From Daphnia pulex (lineage: Eukaryota > Arthropoda > Branchiopoda > Diplostraca > Daphniidae), in the NCBI RefSeq assembly GCF_021134715.1, contig NC_060026.1:16049001-16113000 (forward strand): a stretch of DNA of 64,000 bases, in the 5' to 3' direction. Positions 48,271 through 60,570 of the stretch are shown here, one piece after another. The translations under genes and the position numbers were made by a program. Each line of letters begins with the position of its first letter. The stretch's first letter is position 1. The notes below the pieces were generated by a model. The model saw nothing but the letters and a program-made list of their open reading frames with translations, had not been told where the DNA came from and ran no database searches.

Positions 48271-49689
48271 TTCTATCAATTTTGTCTCTCATTTTTTTAT
48301 TTGTTCGATTCTAATGTTCATCCGCGTGTCTAAAGGAGATGAGCAGACGCAAGACGTTCCGATTTTCAGAGGGTGGAGTCGGATTGACTCCGACCGCCAA
48401 TCCGCAAGGTTTCTATTTGGATTTTGTTTCGGAATGTTATCTCACTTTAGTTGCTATACACAGGGTGCTCGACAATGGAAAAGAAACGGCTGGTAGACTC
48501 TATAGGGGTGTTTGTAGAGCTACTTTTTCTTGGGTTCGTTTCCTTGCCCATTTCATAACGACATTTTCCCGAAAAAAAAAATCGTCTAGAAAGATGCCGC
48601 GAAAAACAAACCGTTGTTTTGACTTTCCAATCTAATGTAGCGATATCGTAGAAAGTAGAAGTAGCTATAACAAGATCGTCATTTTTGTCCTCAGTCGCCC
48701 GGTATGACGACACATTCCTCTGCTGTTTATTGTATGCCCGACGGCCATATATCAGTAAGTCCGATACCGATAGAGCGTTGCACTAAATATATTTCTTCTC
48801 AACTTTGTAAGCTGTTTGTTCTACTTGTCTATTATTTGATTTATTTGTCTTCTCCTTGATAATTTCGGATGTTATTCAATCCATTCCTTTTACGAGATTT
48901 TCAACAAGGCGGAGAAGGCGAGCAAACAAAGACGACGACCTCTCATCTATACTCGTCACATCAAGAGGGAACAGCAAGTGGGCAAATGGAAGTCAAAAGT
49001 CCAACAACAGGACTTAATTGGATGACCAAAAAAGACCATCGATCGCCTTATCCATCCGTTTGGAAAATTGAAAGAAAATTAAAGAACCGACGGATGAGAT
49101 AAAAAGATGACGAAAAAGAAGGAAGCGATAAAGATGCAAAGAAATCAAAGATACAACAAGGATAGCCACTCATCATCCCCACTGGCAGACGCATTTTTAA
49201 ATTATACTCGGCACTCAATCAATTTAAAAAGAAAAGAGGATGAAAGGACTAATAAAACAGCACCCTTCCATGCTGTTGTCATGCGTCCTATTTCCGAAAC
49301 TTATGCTCTAACCTAGCGATTAATACCTAGTAGTTTAACCCCATCCTGCCCCCTCAGCCCTTTTCGAAAGACGTCGCCATCTTAAGTTCTTTGACGGATT
49401 CGATTCCGGGAAATCACAGTGGTGAAAGGAGTGAAAATGCAAACAACGTAGAGATAAAGAATAATATGTTTGATCGTTCCAAAGTTGAAAGTGATCATTC
49501 CGAACAGAAGCACCTTTTATTAATGCACAACAAAAAGTTGTTGCCCGGGTCCTTGTCCTTGAAAACGAAAACTGACGTTCGGCACGGCCACCGCGCCCAG
49601 CTTTTTTGACTCGAAAGGAATGTTGCGAATAAATTGAGCGGGCCGCCCCTCCTCCAGGAAGAGTTCTCAACTTTCCTTGACTCAAAAAA
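48271..49689. other. Intergenic, no gene recognised
   Basis: Short overlapping ORFs without domains. Nothing further seen. Confidence 0.4.
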
Positions 49690-51450
49690 CGCTCACGCTC
49701 TCTTTGATTCTTTTTCTTCTTCTTTCCCTACAGAGTTGTTTGATGACAAGAAAAAGAAAAAACGTCGTTTCTCAATCCTTGACACAAACAAACACCAGTG
49801 TTATCGCTGCTCCCAATCAAGCCCCAATTCCTATGATTCGTCAATCGAAAGGTTATCGTCAGGTTAAAAAAGTGATCATTACCCGGGCGACATCTGAATA
49901 TAAGACTCTGCCCATCCCACAAAACTAAAACAAATCAAAATAAAAAAATATAGTAAGACCATGAAGAAGAAATAGGAAAGTTATAAGACATGAGCGGCCG
50001 GAGCTGGTATGTTGACGTTTCTATCGCATCTGTCATGCTGATAATTTCATGTTCTGCAAAGCGAAATGGAATTTGAGATTTGAGCGTGATTCGACATCGG
50101 GGTGCGGTCAGGGAAACCAGCAGCCGAAATGACAACGACAGCAGCGGATGTCTTTTTTTTTCGAAAAAAAAAAATAAAAAATAAACAATTTCTCCTGCTA
50201 AAAGATATGGCAAGGGCAGGTAACATTCGCCCATGGCGAATACAAACCTTTAATACAAAAATAAAAAATGTCTCAAGGGCAAGGCGACGAGGTTGCACTA
50301 TCTCGCGAACTATATTTGTAGAACTGTAAAGGAATATTGGACGACAGCGGTGACACCCTATCCAGCAGCGTATATCGTTATCTAATTGCCTGTCTATCTT
50401 ATACGTCAGGCGAGTAAATGAGCGGGAGCATCAACTGTAACCCAATCCTTTTCAGTGGGTTGGAGGTTATATAGTCGGTCGGTTGCCCCCCGTCACGTTC
50501 GCACTTGGCAGCCAAATAAAACGCCAAAGTTCCAGGAGAAAATAAAAATAAATTCACGGCAGATGCATCAATATCACGCCATTTATCTTTCTTTCAACTG
50601 CAAAAGTCAACCAACCGTGATATGTTTCATTAACCATGAAACGAAGGAAAGAAAGAATTGAGAAAAAAAAAATTAATAATAAAAGGATGAGGGCGATAGG
50701 AAGTCGTGTAAAAAGACTATGTGCTAGTTGAATAGGAAAATTGTTTCGATGGAAATGAGACAACCGGTTGGGTTTTTTTTTTTCATTCCAATTCAAAGAA
50801 AAGAATAAAGAAAAAAACAAAAGATAACTTGTGTGATGTGCCATAAGAGGCCAATGACGATGCGCGTACTACGCGGCATTTCTGTTCTGGACGTTTCTTA
50901 TTTATAAAGATAAAAGGTAGATAAAAATAAAAAAATAAAAATGGAAAATTGAAAATAAATAAAAAAACAGACGACATTTGTAGGCACATGAACGATGAAC
51001 CTCCACATTGGCTGAAAATTTTTCTTTCATTGTGAAAAACAAAAACAAAAATTTGTGTGTTTTCTCACTTGACACATTTTCCCCGCTCGTTTGAATCTGA
51101 CGTTTGTGCAATTGACTCGATTTTGAATACCGAAGAAAGAATGACGAAAAGAAAGAAACGAAACTCTCAAATTTCACACACTCGCCAAGTGTAACCACCA
51201 CCACACGACACAGTTTTAAATCAGGTGTGGGGATTTATAGAGGAAACGTTCCCCGCGCATAGCGACAGTAAAAAGACCCGCTGACTTGTCTTTCAAATGT
51301 AAAATGGCCGTATTAATAAGTAGCGACTTACCTAATAGTAGCGGGACGTCCCATCACATCTCGTTTTCGGTTGTCTCGGAGAAGCTTCGTCTTGACCTCC
51401 AAAGATGAACGCAGGTCCTTGGAACAACCTAAATATTTAAAAAATGATAT
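49690..51450. repeat. Segmental duplication, copy 1
   Basis: Collinear with 56.6-58.8 kb in the same orientation. Blocks match nearly base for base, for example ccagtgttatcgctgctcccaa, gagcgtgattcgacatcgggg, cgacagcggtgacaccctat and ggttatatagtcggtcgg. The match includes a TATATAG box (about 50468) and 3' blocks such as cctccacattggctgaaaa. The copies differ by several deletions. No ORF is conserved across both, so the conserved parts are non-coding or regulatory. Confidence 0.85.
51332..51428 (-). CDS. Possible single exon of unknown gene
   Basis: A minus-strand exon with acceptor aatatttag and donor gtaagt reads CSKDLRSSLEVKTKLLRDN then RKRDVMGRPATIR. The copy near 58690-58780 has the same splice sites, but a base change and a shift break the frame. 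A further donor (aattg|gtgagt) lies near 52046. No start, stop or family can be given. Confidence 0.3.
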
Positions 51451-54313
51451 ACAAAAGATCAAAATAAGAACACGATCCAAATTCACCTTTGAGAGAGAAT
51501 AAAAGATAAAAAAACAAAGGAATGCCATCAAGAATGTCGTGAAAAATAGGGTGGATTAACACACACACACACAGCAAACGTACACACATACATTTCCATT
51601 TTGATCAAAGGTTCAGACTCGGTGCAAAGTCTGAAGTTATCTCTCGCCTATCTTGTTTGCCTCGTCGTTTGCTTTTCTCTTTACAAAACAGAAATGTCGG
51701 GGATTAAACATAAAGAGAACAAGTTGAGTGAACGACGGAGACATGGGCGATAACCTCCTAAGTTAATAAGCGTAATAATAGCGATAATCCCCTCCCGAGA
51801 GCAAACGCAATACACACACACGCGCGCGCGCCATTTGGAACTAATAAGCCACAAGACTCGCGGGTGGTCCCTCCTCCTTTTTCACGCATCCCATTTTGAT
51901 AATTCCCGGTTGTTCTGTTTTTCGTGTGTAACCCACGTCTATCCGAGGATAAAGCTAGCCGCTAGCGTGAAACCTCAACGTCCAATCCGCCCCAAACAAC
52001 AAACGCAATGTACAAATAGGCTGATGAAAAAGTGAAAAAAGACTCACCAATTTATGATAATCTCGAGCAGAAGATGAAGATAACGAAAGTTTCCGCAGAA
52101 AACCAAGGGAGTGTAGGAATAGAGGACAGCGGCAAATAATGAACGGACGAGCGATGAGAGCCCATCGTGAACAGTTTCACCGTTCACGATGGGCTCTAGT
52201 GACCGACTGAACTACGTAGCTAAAAAGAACGACGGGCTTTTACTAATACCTACTTGGAGCCCAGCCCTGACAGAAAAATAGTCGTGGGGACGATAAGAGG
52301 AGGGAAAATAAAATAAATGAGATAAAGAAAAACAAACAGACACACAACCAAGGGCTCCTTTCTGGATGAATATCGAAGACAGTGGCGCATGCGCAGCTCT
52401 CTCTCTTACGTCACACAATTCCTTCCCTTCTCTCCTCTAATAGGTGTGTACGAGTTCTCCCGCCAGCAAAGCCTGAGGTATAAAAGCAGAAAAAATAATC
52501 AAAAACTAAAACTTTTCTTTCTCCTTCTCTCTCCCGACATCTTTGCAAGTTTTTTAAAAATTTTCCCATCATTGGAGCACCAACAAAAGCCGATAATGCA
52601 GGGCAGCCATCTTTGAACGTACATAACCTTCAAAAAGTTGGAACACGCGCCGACTCTCTTGTTAACTTCCCCCATCCCCAATGCATACCGTATTCCGCTA
52701 ATTCGAACGCCCACATGCCTCTCACCGAACAATCAATTGACACAACACACACGACAACGTGCAGCCCCTATCAGTGGGATTTGGGAGCTTTTAAAAATGT
52801 GTTCCACATTACACGTTGTCTCAATCAGGGCTTCTTTACTACTGGATGGATTGAGTTGGACGCAGAGGTGGGCTTGGCTTTGACTTGGATGGTCTATCCA
52901 GACACAAATGACATGTTAGACAAGAACTTATTACACAAGCACATGTTTACCTCTGCTTCCTGGAAGTTTGCTGCATGCTTTTAGCTGGAAGTGGAAACCA
53001 TAGTACATCACTACTTGAGTAACACATCGTCTGCTGTGGAAGTACCAATTACTCAAGAGCCAAGAGAGAACCTGTAAAATAAAAGAAATACAATCATTTT
53101 GTTTTTAAGTTATTGTCATCAATGTTCTTAATGTGGTAGTAAAATAATAGTGTTATAGTGCTTATTACCTGTTGTATGCATCCAAAATTTAGGGACGTAA
53201 AGCCAATGTTTGGTAGCAAAAGCTGTGGCTGATACCTAATAGGGAAACAAAACAGACAAAATATCTAGAATCTAGGAATAGTAAAAATCATTATTCATCA
53301 TCAGCTGTCAATTTTGGCTAAGAAGATATAAAACGGCAATCGGTCGTATTTGAACGAATTAAATTCTAGTAAACACGCAGATATTCAAACTCGACTGTTG
53401 GCCTTTTTAAAAATGAGCATATTTGGGAAATAAGATGATCTGTTTTAATCAATGACCGTGTCAAGTCGCCTGTCGATAACCTCGACACGAAATTCAAGTG
53501 CGACGTGTTCGGTTTTCCACGCTGGGCGAGAGGCGAAGACGAAAGATAATAGTCACATAAATAGAACCAAAGTATCAAAGTCTCATGAGTTTCATTTCAA
53601 ACATGTTGGGAAAATGCCAGCATTTTTGAATATTTAATAGGATTTTTTTAAACAAAAATAGAAAACGGCGCACCTAATAAAATCATAAAATTCGAGCGAA
53701 TATCGTCTCAAGTGCATCTGATGTGCTCACATATTTTCATGCCCGTCTACACAGATAAGGTGACCTCTGTTTCATTAATTTGATGTGAATTGATTTCAAA
53801 CTTTCTTATTTTCTAATTGTCCGTGTGTTCATTATCAAATTCGTAATTATTCACATTCAAAATAAAAAGAGAAAAATTGAACGAGAAGAATAAACTGAGA
53901 CCCCCAAAAATCCACAGATATATAAAAGCAGTTCATTTTGAGCATCATATCGTGTGTCATTTCTAGGAATCCAGTAAAACATAACGAGCTAACAGGATTA
54001 TCAGACCATACGACGTGGCATGTGGGATGGGACCTTTGGATCGGGCGGATTTGGGCAACAATTAATCAACTAACCGGCAGTATAGAGAGCGGATTTGTTG
54101 ATCCACCCGAAATGTTATTACTCGTATCACTTGGCCAGGAATATTAAATTACATTTCTGTTGATACTAGTCTTTCATCCACTCGCTGCTGGATCGCGAAA
54201 ATCAATAATAAATAAATCAATAATTTAATCTGGGAACCTGACACACTTGCACACGCAATGCTGCCGAAACCCTACACAAAAACCCATTCGAGTGAATCTG
54301 CCCAATTTTTCAG
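51451..54313. other. Intergenic between duplication copy 1 and the 54.5-kb gene
   Basis: Contains (AC)n/(CG)n microsatellites near 51556 and 51812, and a palindrome around 52180 (gagcccatcgtgaac...gttcacgatgggctc, 52158-52197). A minus-strand exon-like piece at 53237-53171 reads VSATAFATKHWLYVPKFW and is joined in phase to a short end at 53072. That last block resembles 34.05 kb. No complete gene. Confidence 0.45.
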
Positions 54314-54350
54314 TATAAATACGCAGTCATTTGTGAATTCCTATTCAGTT
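54314..54350 (+). promoter_or_regulatory. TATA box and initiator
   Basis: tataaata at 54314-54321 is followed 31 bp later by the initiator ttcagttt. It lies upstream of the secreted gene at 54518. A 5' leader of about 170 bases would result. Confidence 0.7.
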
Positions 54351-54517
54351 TCAAACTTACACATCAACGTCAAGTCGTGTCAATATTTCTCGTTAATTCG
54401 TCGTTAATTACATCTATACATAAGGTAGACCTTTTTTCTAGTTTTATACAACGATATTGACTTCAAAGATTTGAATTTTTGTGAATTATAAAATTACCCT
54501 CCAGGCCTCCACCGAAG

Positions 54518-55943
54518 ATGACAAACATCCTCGCCATCATTTTGGCTTATTTGGCCGTTTACTGCAACTGCCAGTCAAACAACCCCGTTGCTTCATCTTC
54601 TTCCTGGGCGAAACTGAAAATCTCACCGGACACTTTAAGTTCCATGGAGTACGGCAACTTTCTCGTTGAAATTTACGAACGCGCCAATAATCACGAGGCA
54701 GCAATAACAGCCAGCCCAAAAAGGTATTTCTACTCTCCTCTCGCGCTATTGGACCACTCAAGTGCCGTTAGTTCTTACAACGTAGTGACGAAACAACAAG
54801 AGATGAGATTCCGCATTGTAATGTGGAGCAACAAAGTCCAAAAACAAGTCGTGAAATATTTGAACGAGATCGTCGGCCACGAAATTAAATCCGATCAAGT
54901 GAGAGTCCTCCCCTTGGAGAAGGTCCTTCTTACTAGTTACACACCCCCAGTGGATTTTTGGCTGAATCCATGGTGGACGTACTATGACAAGAGCAAAATT
55001 TTAAGTCTTTCTCTGACGTGTTATGACCGGAAAGTTTGCGACAAACTGGCCAATCTAATGCGGACCAACCCCGAACATTTAAACCATTTGAAACTCCTGT
55101 ACAGTTTGTCATCGCAGACGTCACAAACCAAACAGGCGTATATCACCATCGACAGTATCACTTCCGGTACATTGGTCTTGACTCTTTTAAAGAAATTTCA
55201 AATGACAAATCAGATTTATCTGACGGCCAACGACGAGAAGAAAATGTTGAAGGAAACAGCCACAAACATCTTAATGGACACATTTGATGACTCCGAGGTT
55301 TGGTCTAGAAACTCGGAAGTTCAAATTTTCAATATTTTAAAAGGTTTGCTGGTCACATCCAGGACGACCATCGAAGAAGAAAATGACAAAATGTGGGACT
55401 CTGTTTTCTGGGATGACGACAATTACCGGCCGGACAAGACGGCCAAAACTTTGAACGAAATCGTCAACAAACTGGACAAGGAAACTCAAAAGATATTGAC
55501 TGACATGTTTCAAAAAGCGGAGAAACATTCGGTCAATTCAAACAGTTGGAATGACGTGAATAGAATCAGTTCAATCATTTCAGGGAAAATGGCAAACGAT
55601 TTCGATTTCGACGACGTTAAAAAATTATTAGAAGAAAGTATTGACCACGTCCAATGGAACGGGGAGAAGTTCGTGCCCAAACCCATTCAACTGAGCAGAA
55701 TCAATTTGGCCACATTTCGTGATTCCCAATCGTTTCAAGATCGGAACGTTAGTGTCCATTACACGACCGCCGATCTGTCGGCGCCGATAAAATTTGAAGA
55801 ATTCGCAGGACTGACCATCGCTGATGAACTCACAGGTTTGGAAAAAAAAAATAAGCAAAAATTTTATTCAATTTGATTTAATTATTGGAGAAAAATTAAT
55901 TATTCTTCTGGTTAACTCTCGTTTTCTTATTACGACAGATTGA
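54518..55943 (+). CDS. Secreted protein of an uncharacterised family, short form
   Basis: The main exon 54518-55835 encodes 439 residues. A donor (acag|gtttgg) and an acceptor at 55938 would add one Asp and then TGA. Unspliced, the frame ends at 55876, so both readings stop early. The signal peptide is MTNILAIILAYLAVYCNCQ. The body begins FLVEIYERANNHEA and continues with RFRIVMWSNKVQKQVVKYLNE, QVRVLPLEKVLLTSYTPPV, CYDRKVCDKLANLMRTNPEH and TNILMDTFDDSEVW. The last part (DVNRISSIISGKMAND, DHVQWNGEKFVPKPIQLS, RNVSVHYTTADLSAPI) matches pseudogene fragments 1 and 2, but those go on into SCEDL and C1q modules that are lacking here. AATAAA lies at 56192. The family seems invertebrate and unnamed; the function is unknown. 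Confidence 0.88.
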
Positions 55944-56600
55944 CCACCGAACCCATTTCCCGGGTTTCATGTTGCAGAAGGAAATTGCCGCGTCCCTTTG
56001 ACTTTGAGCTTCAACATCATCATCGCGGCGACAAGATTCAAAATGCGACGTCAACACGGACATTTAGTGAAGGGAAATTTAAGGGGCTGGGAATATTATT
56101 GATATGATTTTAATTCATTAGGGGATAGGAATTTCTGTAGTAAAAATTTAATCGCCAGATATGAATATTTCTTTTTTTTTAATTTCGCTTAAATAAACAT
56201 TATGAAAAAAATACGCCTGCACGCCTCGTTTTTCTTTAAGGAAGTTTTTCACAGTTTCACTATTTTAATTTGACTTATTTCCATTTCATTATTTACTTTA
56301 CGGGAAAAAATTGGGGAAAATTGATGAATCACGCTCGATATACGGTGAATGATTGGCGCTGCAGATGGGCAACGTTTGGGATCTGTGATATGCTCTCGAG
56401 TCTCGACAGGTTCAATAACGTCCTGGGTGTTGAGCGTTGGCTCGGCAATGCGCTTTATTAAGTAAAACATCTCCTCGGCGAATTTAGTTGAATCGTGTCA
56501 CAGGTTGCGCCAAACAGCTAAACGGTGTCTTACAAAAACATCTTGTAAGTGTTGATCGTCTGCGTGATCGGAAGTGAGAGGAGATGACGGAGAGTCAAAA
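55944..56600. other. 3' UTR and spacer
   Basis: AATAAA at 56192-56197 probably ends the 54.5-kb transcript. No ORF of note follows. Confidence 0.5.
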
Positions 56601-58790
56601 ATCCCGCGAGAGAGGCTGTCACGAATCCGTCGTTTCTCAATTTTGGACACAAACAAACGCCAGTGTTATCGCTGCTCCCAATCAAGACCCGTCGAAGGAA
56701 TCAACGAAACTGAAAAAAAGGGAGGGGGGAGAGGTCGTCGTCATCGGGGATTAACGAAACCGGACCCAATTCCTACACGTCAATAATCGAAATGTCATCA
56801 TTTCAGCCCAGGCGACATCTCAATACTCTGCCCGTCCCAAGAAAATTAAAAAAATGAAATGAAAAACATGAGCGGCCGGTGCTGGACGTATGTTGACGTT
56901 TCTATCGCATCTGGCATGCTGATTACTCGATGACCCAAACAAATTCATGTTTCGCCAAGCGGATCAATGGCGACATGGCACCGCAAAAATAAAAATAAAA
57001 AATAGCAAATCAAACGAAAAGTGAGGAAAGAGAAGGGGGAAAAAATGTAAATCTAATTCATTTTTCCTTCTTTTCACTTTTCATTTTCGAACGGATGACG
57101 ACGACGAAACAGCACGAGTCCCGTTTCTTTTTTAATAGAGTATCGCCTGCTCCATTCTTTGTCCGTCAACATTTCTATCAGCCATGATGGGTTTAGAGTC
57201 GGGTTCAAGAAAAAGAAAACGAGATGGCCAGGTGATTGACCAAGTGATTGACCGACGTGTCCATCAATCCGATTTTTTGTTATCTTGATCAAAATCCTTA
57301 AGTGGTCGAAAGTGGTACAATATTTTTACCCGTGAACCTTTATTAGCCCGTCAGGCAAATGTGCAATTTCGCTACCTTTACTGATGCCTAGCTGAATGAT
57401 GAGCTAAAATGAATTCATTGCGTCCCCCATCCAAAAATAAATAAAATAAAAAGACTTTGGCTCTTTTCTAGCCATCGAGATTTGAGCGTGATTCGACATC
57501 GGGGTGCGGTCAGGGCAACCAACGTTCAACAGCAGCCAAAATGATAACGACATTGGATTTTTTTTTTAAACAATAAAAAACAAACAATTTCTCCTTATTG
57601 GTAGGGGTAATGTAGTAGCTAGAAGCTGTCACAAGGGCAAGGAGATAGGTCGCACTATCTCGCCAACTATATTTGGAGAACTGTAAGAGAATATTAAACG
57701 ACAGCGGTGACACCCTATCCAGCAGCGTATATCGTTATCTATTAATTGCCTGTCTATCTTATAAGTCGGGCGAGTAAATGAGCGGGATCATCAACTGCAA
57801 CCCAATCCTTTTCAGTGGGTTGGAGGTTATATAGTCGGTCGGATGCCCCCCGTCACGTTAGCACTTGGCAGCCAAATAAAACGCCAAAGTTCCAGGAGAA
57901 AAAAAAAAGAAAATTCACGGCAGATGTATCAAATTTCGTGCCATTTATCTTTCTTTCAACTGCAAAAGTCAACCAACCGTGATATTTCATTAACCATGAA
58001 ACGAAGGAAAGAAAGAATTGAGAAAATAAAAATTAATAATAAAAGGATGAGGGCGAAAAGGACGGCATGTAACAAGACTATACGTGCTAGTTGAGTAGGA
58101 AAATTGTTTCGATGGGAATGAGACAGCCGGTCGGTTTTTTTCCAATTTCAATTCAAAGAAAAGAATAAAGAAAAAAACAAAAGAAAACGAAGATAAGCGG
58201 CCAATGGCGATGCCCGTATACTATTACCGTATTACGCGGCATTTCAGGACGTTTCTTATATTAATAAAGGAAAAAGGTATTAGATCATTTAATTCCGTTT
58301 CTTTTCAGCGGCTAAAAGAGAGGGGAAGTGACCATAGAGTGGTTCCGAACGCAGACCACACACACGACAAAATTTACTCACGCATCGCAAACAAAAAACG
58401 GACGACATTTGTAGGCACATGTACCGCCACATTTGCTGAGAAACTTTCCGTTCATTGTGAAAAACAAAAACAAAAATTCACGCGTTTTCTCACTTGACAT
58501 TTTCCCCTCTCGTTTGAATCTGACGTTTGAGCGCGTTTGTGCAATTGTAGCAATTGCAATTGCAGCAATTGTAGGCTACGTCTACGTGGGGATTTAGTGG
58601 AAACGTTCTCCGAGCATCACGATTCACGACAATAAAAAGACTCGCTTACTTATCTTTTAACTATAAATAAGCGACTTACCTAAAAGTAACAGGACGTCCC
58701 ATCACATTTCGTTTTCGGCCGTTTCGGAGAAGCTTCAAATTGTCTTGGTCTCCAGTGAAGATGAACGCAGGTCCTTGGAAATGAAATCAC
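56600..58790. repeat. Segmental duplication, copy 2
   Basis: Collinear partner of 49.7-51.45 kb, same orientation, with an extra 0.6 kb inserted near 56.9-57.45 kb. The TATATAG box recurs near 57826. The gene at 54518 lies between the two copies. Confidence 0.85.
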
Positions 58791-60504
58791 CTCAGCTCTG
58801 GATGTTCCGTCAGGTCAAATGCTGGGCCTTGCTGCTGTTGGCGATTGAAGAGCCGATGATTGACTTGTAAGAGACGTCGTCTAGTAGAGAGGAGCTCTGG
58901 TAGATTCAAATCCAAATCGGAGACAAACAGTCGGAGTGAAACGCGGCAGATGTCGAAAGAAAAATTGAATCATTGATTCAACACCCAAAAAAAGGTTTTG
59001 ATGGCGCTCGTTAATTACTTCTCATGGCAGAAACAACCTAAATATACAAAATATACAAAAGAATAAAATGAGATTAATATAAATAACATTATTCTCTTTT
59101 CAAAACAGAAATGTCGGGGATAAAAATTAAGACAACAAGTTTAGTGAACGACGGAGACAAGGGCGATTTTTGGGGAGGAGCCTGTGTCTGTCACGAACAT
59201 ATTGGGGGAGGAGCTTATTCATGTCACAATGCGAACACGCTGTGATTGGTCATTCGAGTCGCTGCCCAAACATGCCCAAACAAATCACAACCAGAGATGT
59301 CTATAGCATCGCCGTGATGACGCAATGATTTAAATAATGACACGCAATGACACCTACTCTGCACGAACCTCCAGCGACGACAGGATCAGGAACGACAACA
59401 GGAGAACCAACAGAAAATGTGTATCATACCATTTACCCGAATCTGCCGCCGGAATATGAAAATCCCCCAAGTTACAGGGACTCGGTCATCCGCTATTTAA
59501 CGAGTTCGGAACATCTACCATCAATTGAGATTCGTATGTCATTAAAAAATGTTCTTCATGTCTGGATTTAAACGTATGACGATTGAATTTCTTCAAATAA
59601 ATTTCAAGTTCACTTCATTTCATGTTTCAATTATTTTAATTAAACGTAGTTTATTAGTTCTATAGCTCTAATTTCATGGTAGAAATCATTTCTAACAAAT
59701 GTCTAGTAACCTGATAAGGGAAACAGACTTTTCTGCAATCTTGCACCCGTGTCTCGACCTTTCAAACTTTACATTCAAACTTCACAACTTTTTCACAACG
59801 ACTTCACAAAAATAAGATAATCGAATTAAACAAAATTTCTTTTTGAACATTTTTCGAAATAAACAAATAAATTGGAATTCAATTAAAATAACAAGATTAG
59901 GCTTTTTAAAATGATAAATGCCTAAACAAAAGTGACCATCTATGAACCATTTTGAAATATTTTCGCAATCTCGATTTCGCAACCTCTGCAATCTTACCCG
60001 AGGCTTAAGTGCTTAACCAATCATCTACATACAAATCGACTTAACAAATATAAGATAGTAGCCCTGATCGAATTAAATGAAATTTCTATTTGAATAATGT
60101 TGGAAATAAATAAATAAATTAGAATTCAATTAAAATAACAAAATTTGGCAAGATTGAATTAATTTTCATGAAAGTTAAGATTTTTCGAATAATTTGATTT
60201 CTGGCCGATTTTTGATTAACTATTTCTTTTTCGAGAAGCCATCTATGAACCGTTTTTTAAACTAAGATTACGCAACCTCTTCTTGCACTTCTTGCACTCC
60301 AGTCTTGGCCCATGAAATTCATTCAAATCGAATTATTAAATTAAGATAATCGAATTCCATAAATTTTCTTCTTGAACAATGTTGGAAATATTTAAATGAA
60401 TTAGAATTCAATGAAAATAAGCAGATTTGGCTTTTCAAAATTACGAAAAAACTAACAAAAAGTGTCTTTGCAATCGTTGCCGCGTCGAAAATCTGATCCG
60501 AAGG
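58791..60504. other. Intergenic, AT-rich
   Basis: Between 59780 and 60430 three diverged units share aaataaataaattngaattcaatnaaaataa and ctatgaaccnttttnaaa phrases, a loose tandem repeat of about 250 bp. No gene apart from the small frame at 59347. Confidence 0.45.
59347..59571 (+). CDS. Small ORF with PPxY motifs
   Basis: ATG at 59347 opens 74 codons with YPNLPPEYENPPSYRDS. PPEY matches the PPxY motif bound by WW domains of Nedd4-type ligases, and PPSY is a second one. A donor-like gtatgt follows IEIR at 59533, so it could be a first exon. There is no signal peptide or membrane segment. It is a weak call. Confidence 0.3.
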   Translation: MTPTLHEPPATTGSGTTTGEPTENVYHTIYPNLPPEYENPPSYRDSVIRYLTSSEHLPSIEIRMSLKNVLHVWI

Positions 60505-60515
60505 TATATAGGGGG
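60505..60515 (+). promoter_or_regulatory. TATA box of the C2 gene
   Basis: ggtatataggg stands 66 bp before the ATG at 60571. This would give a leader of about 35 bases. Confidence 0.6.
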
Positions 60516-60570
60516 GCGACGGTCTACCTGAATTTATATCGTTTGAATCTCTGATTCCTCAAGCCTAGAC

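Noticed and set aside
52613-52984. 123-codon frame
   Set aside because: Starts at TTG, has no domain, signal peptide or splice context.
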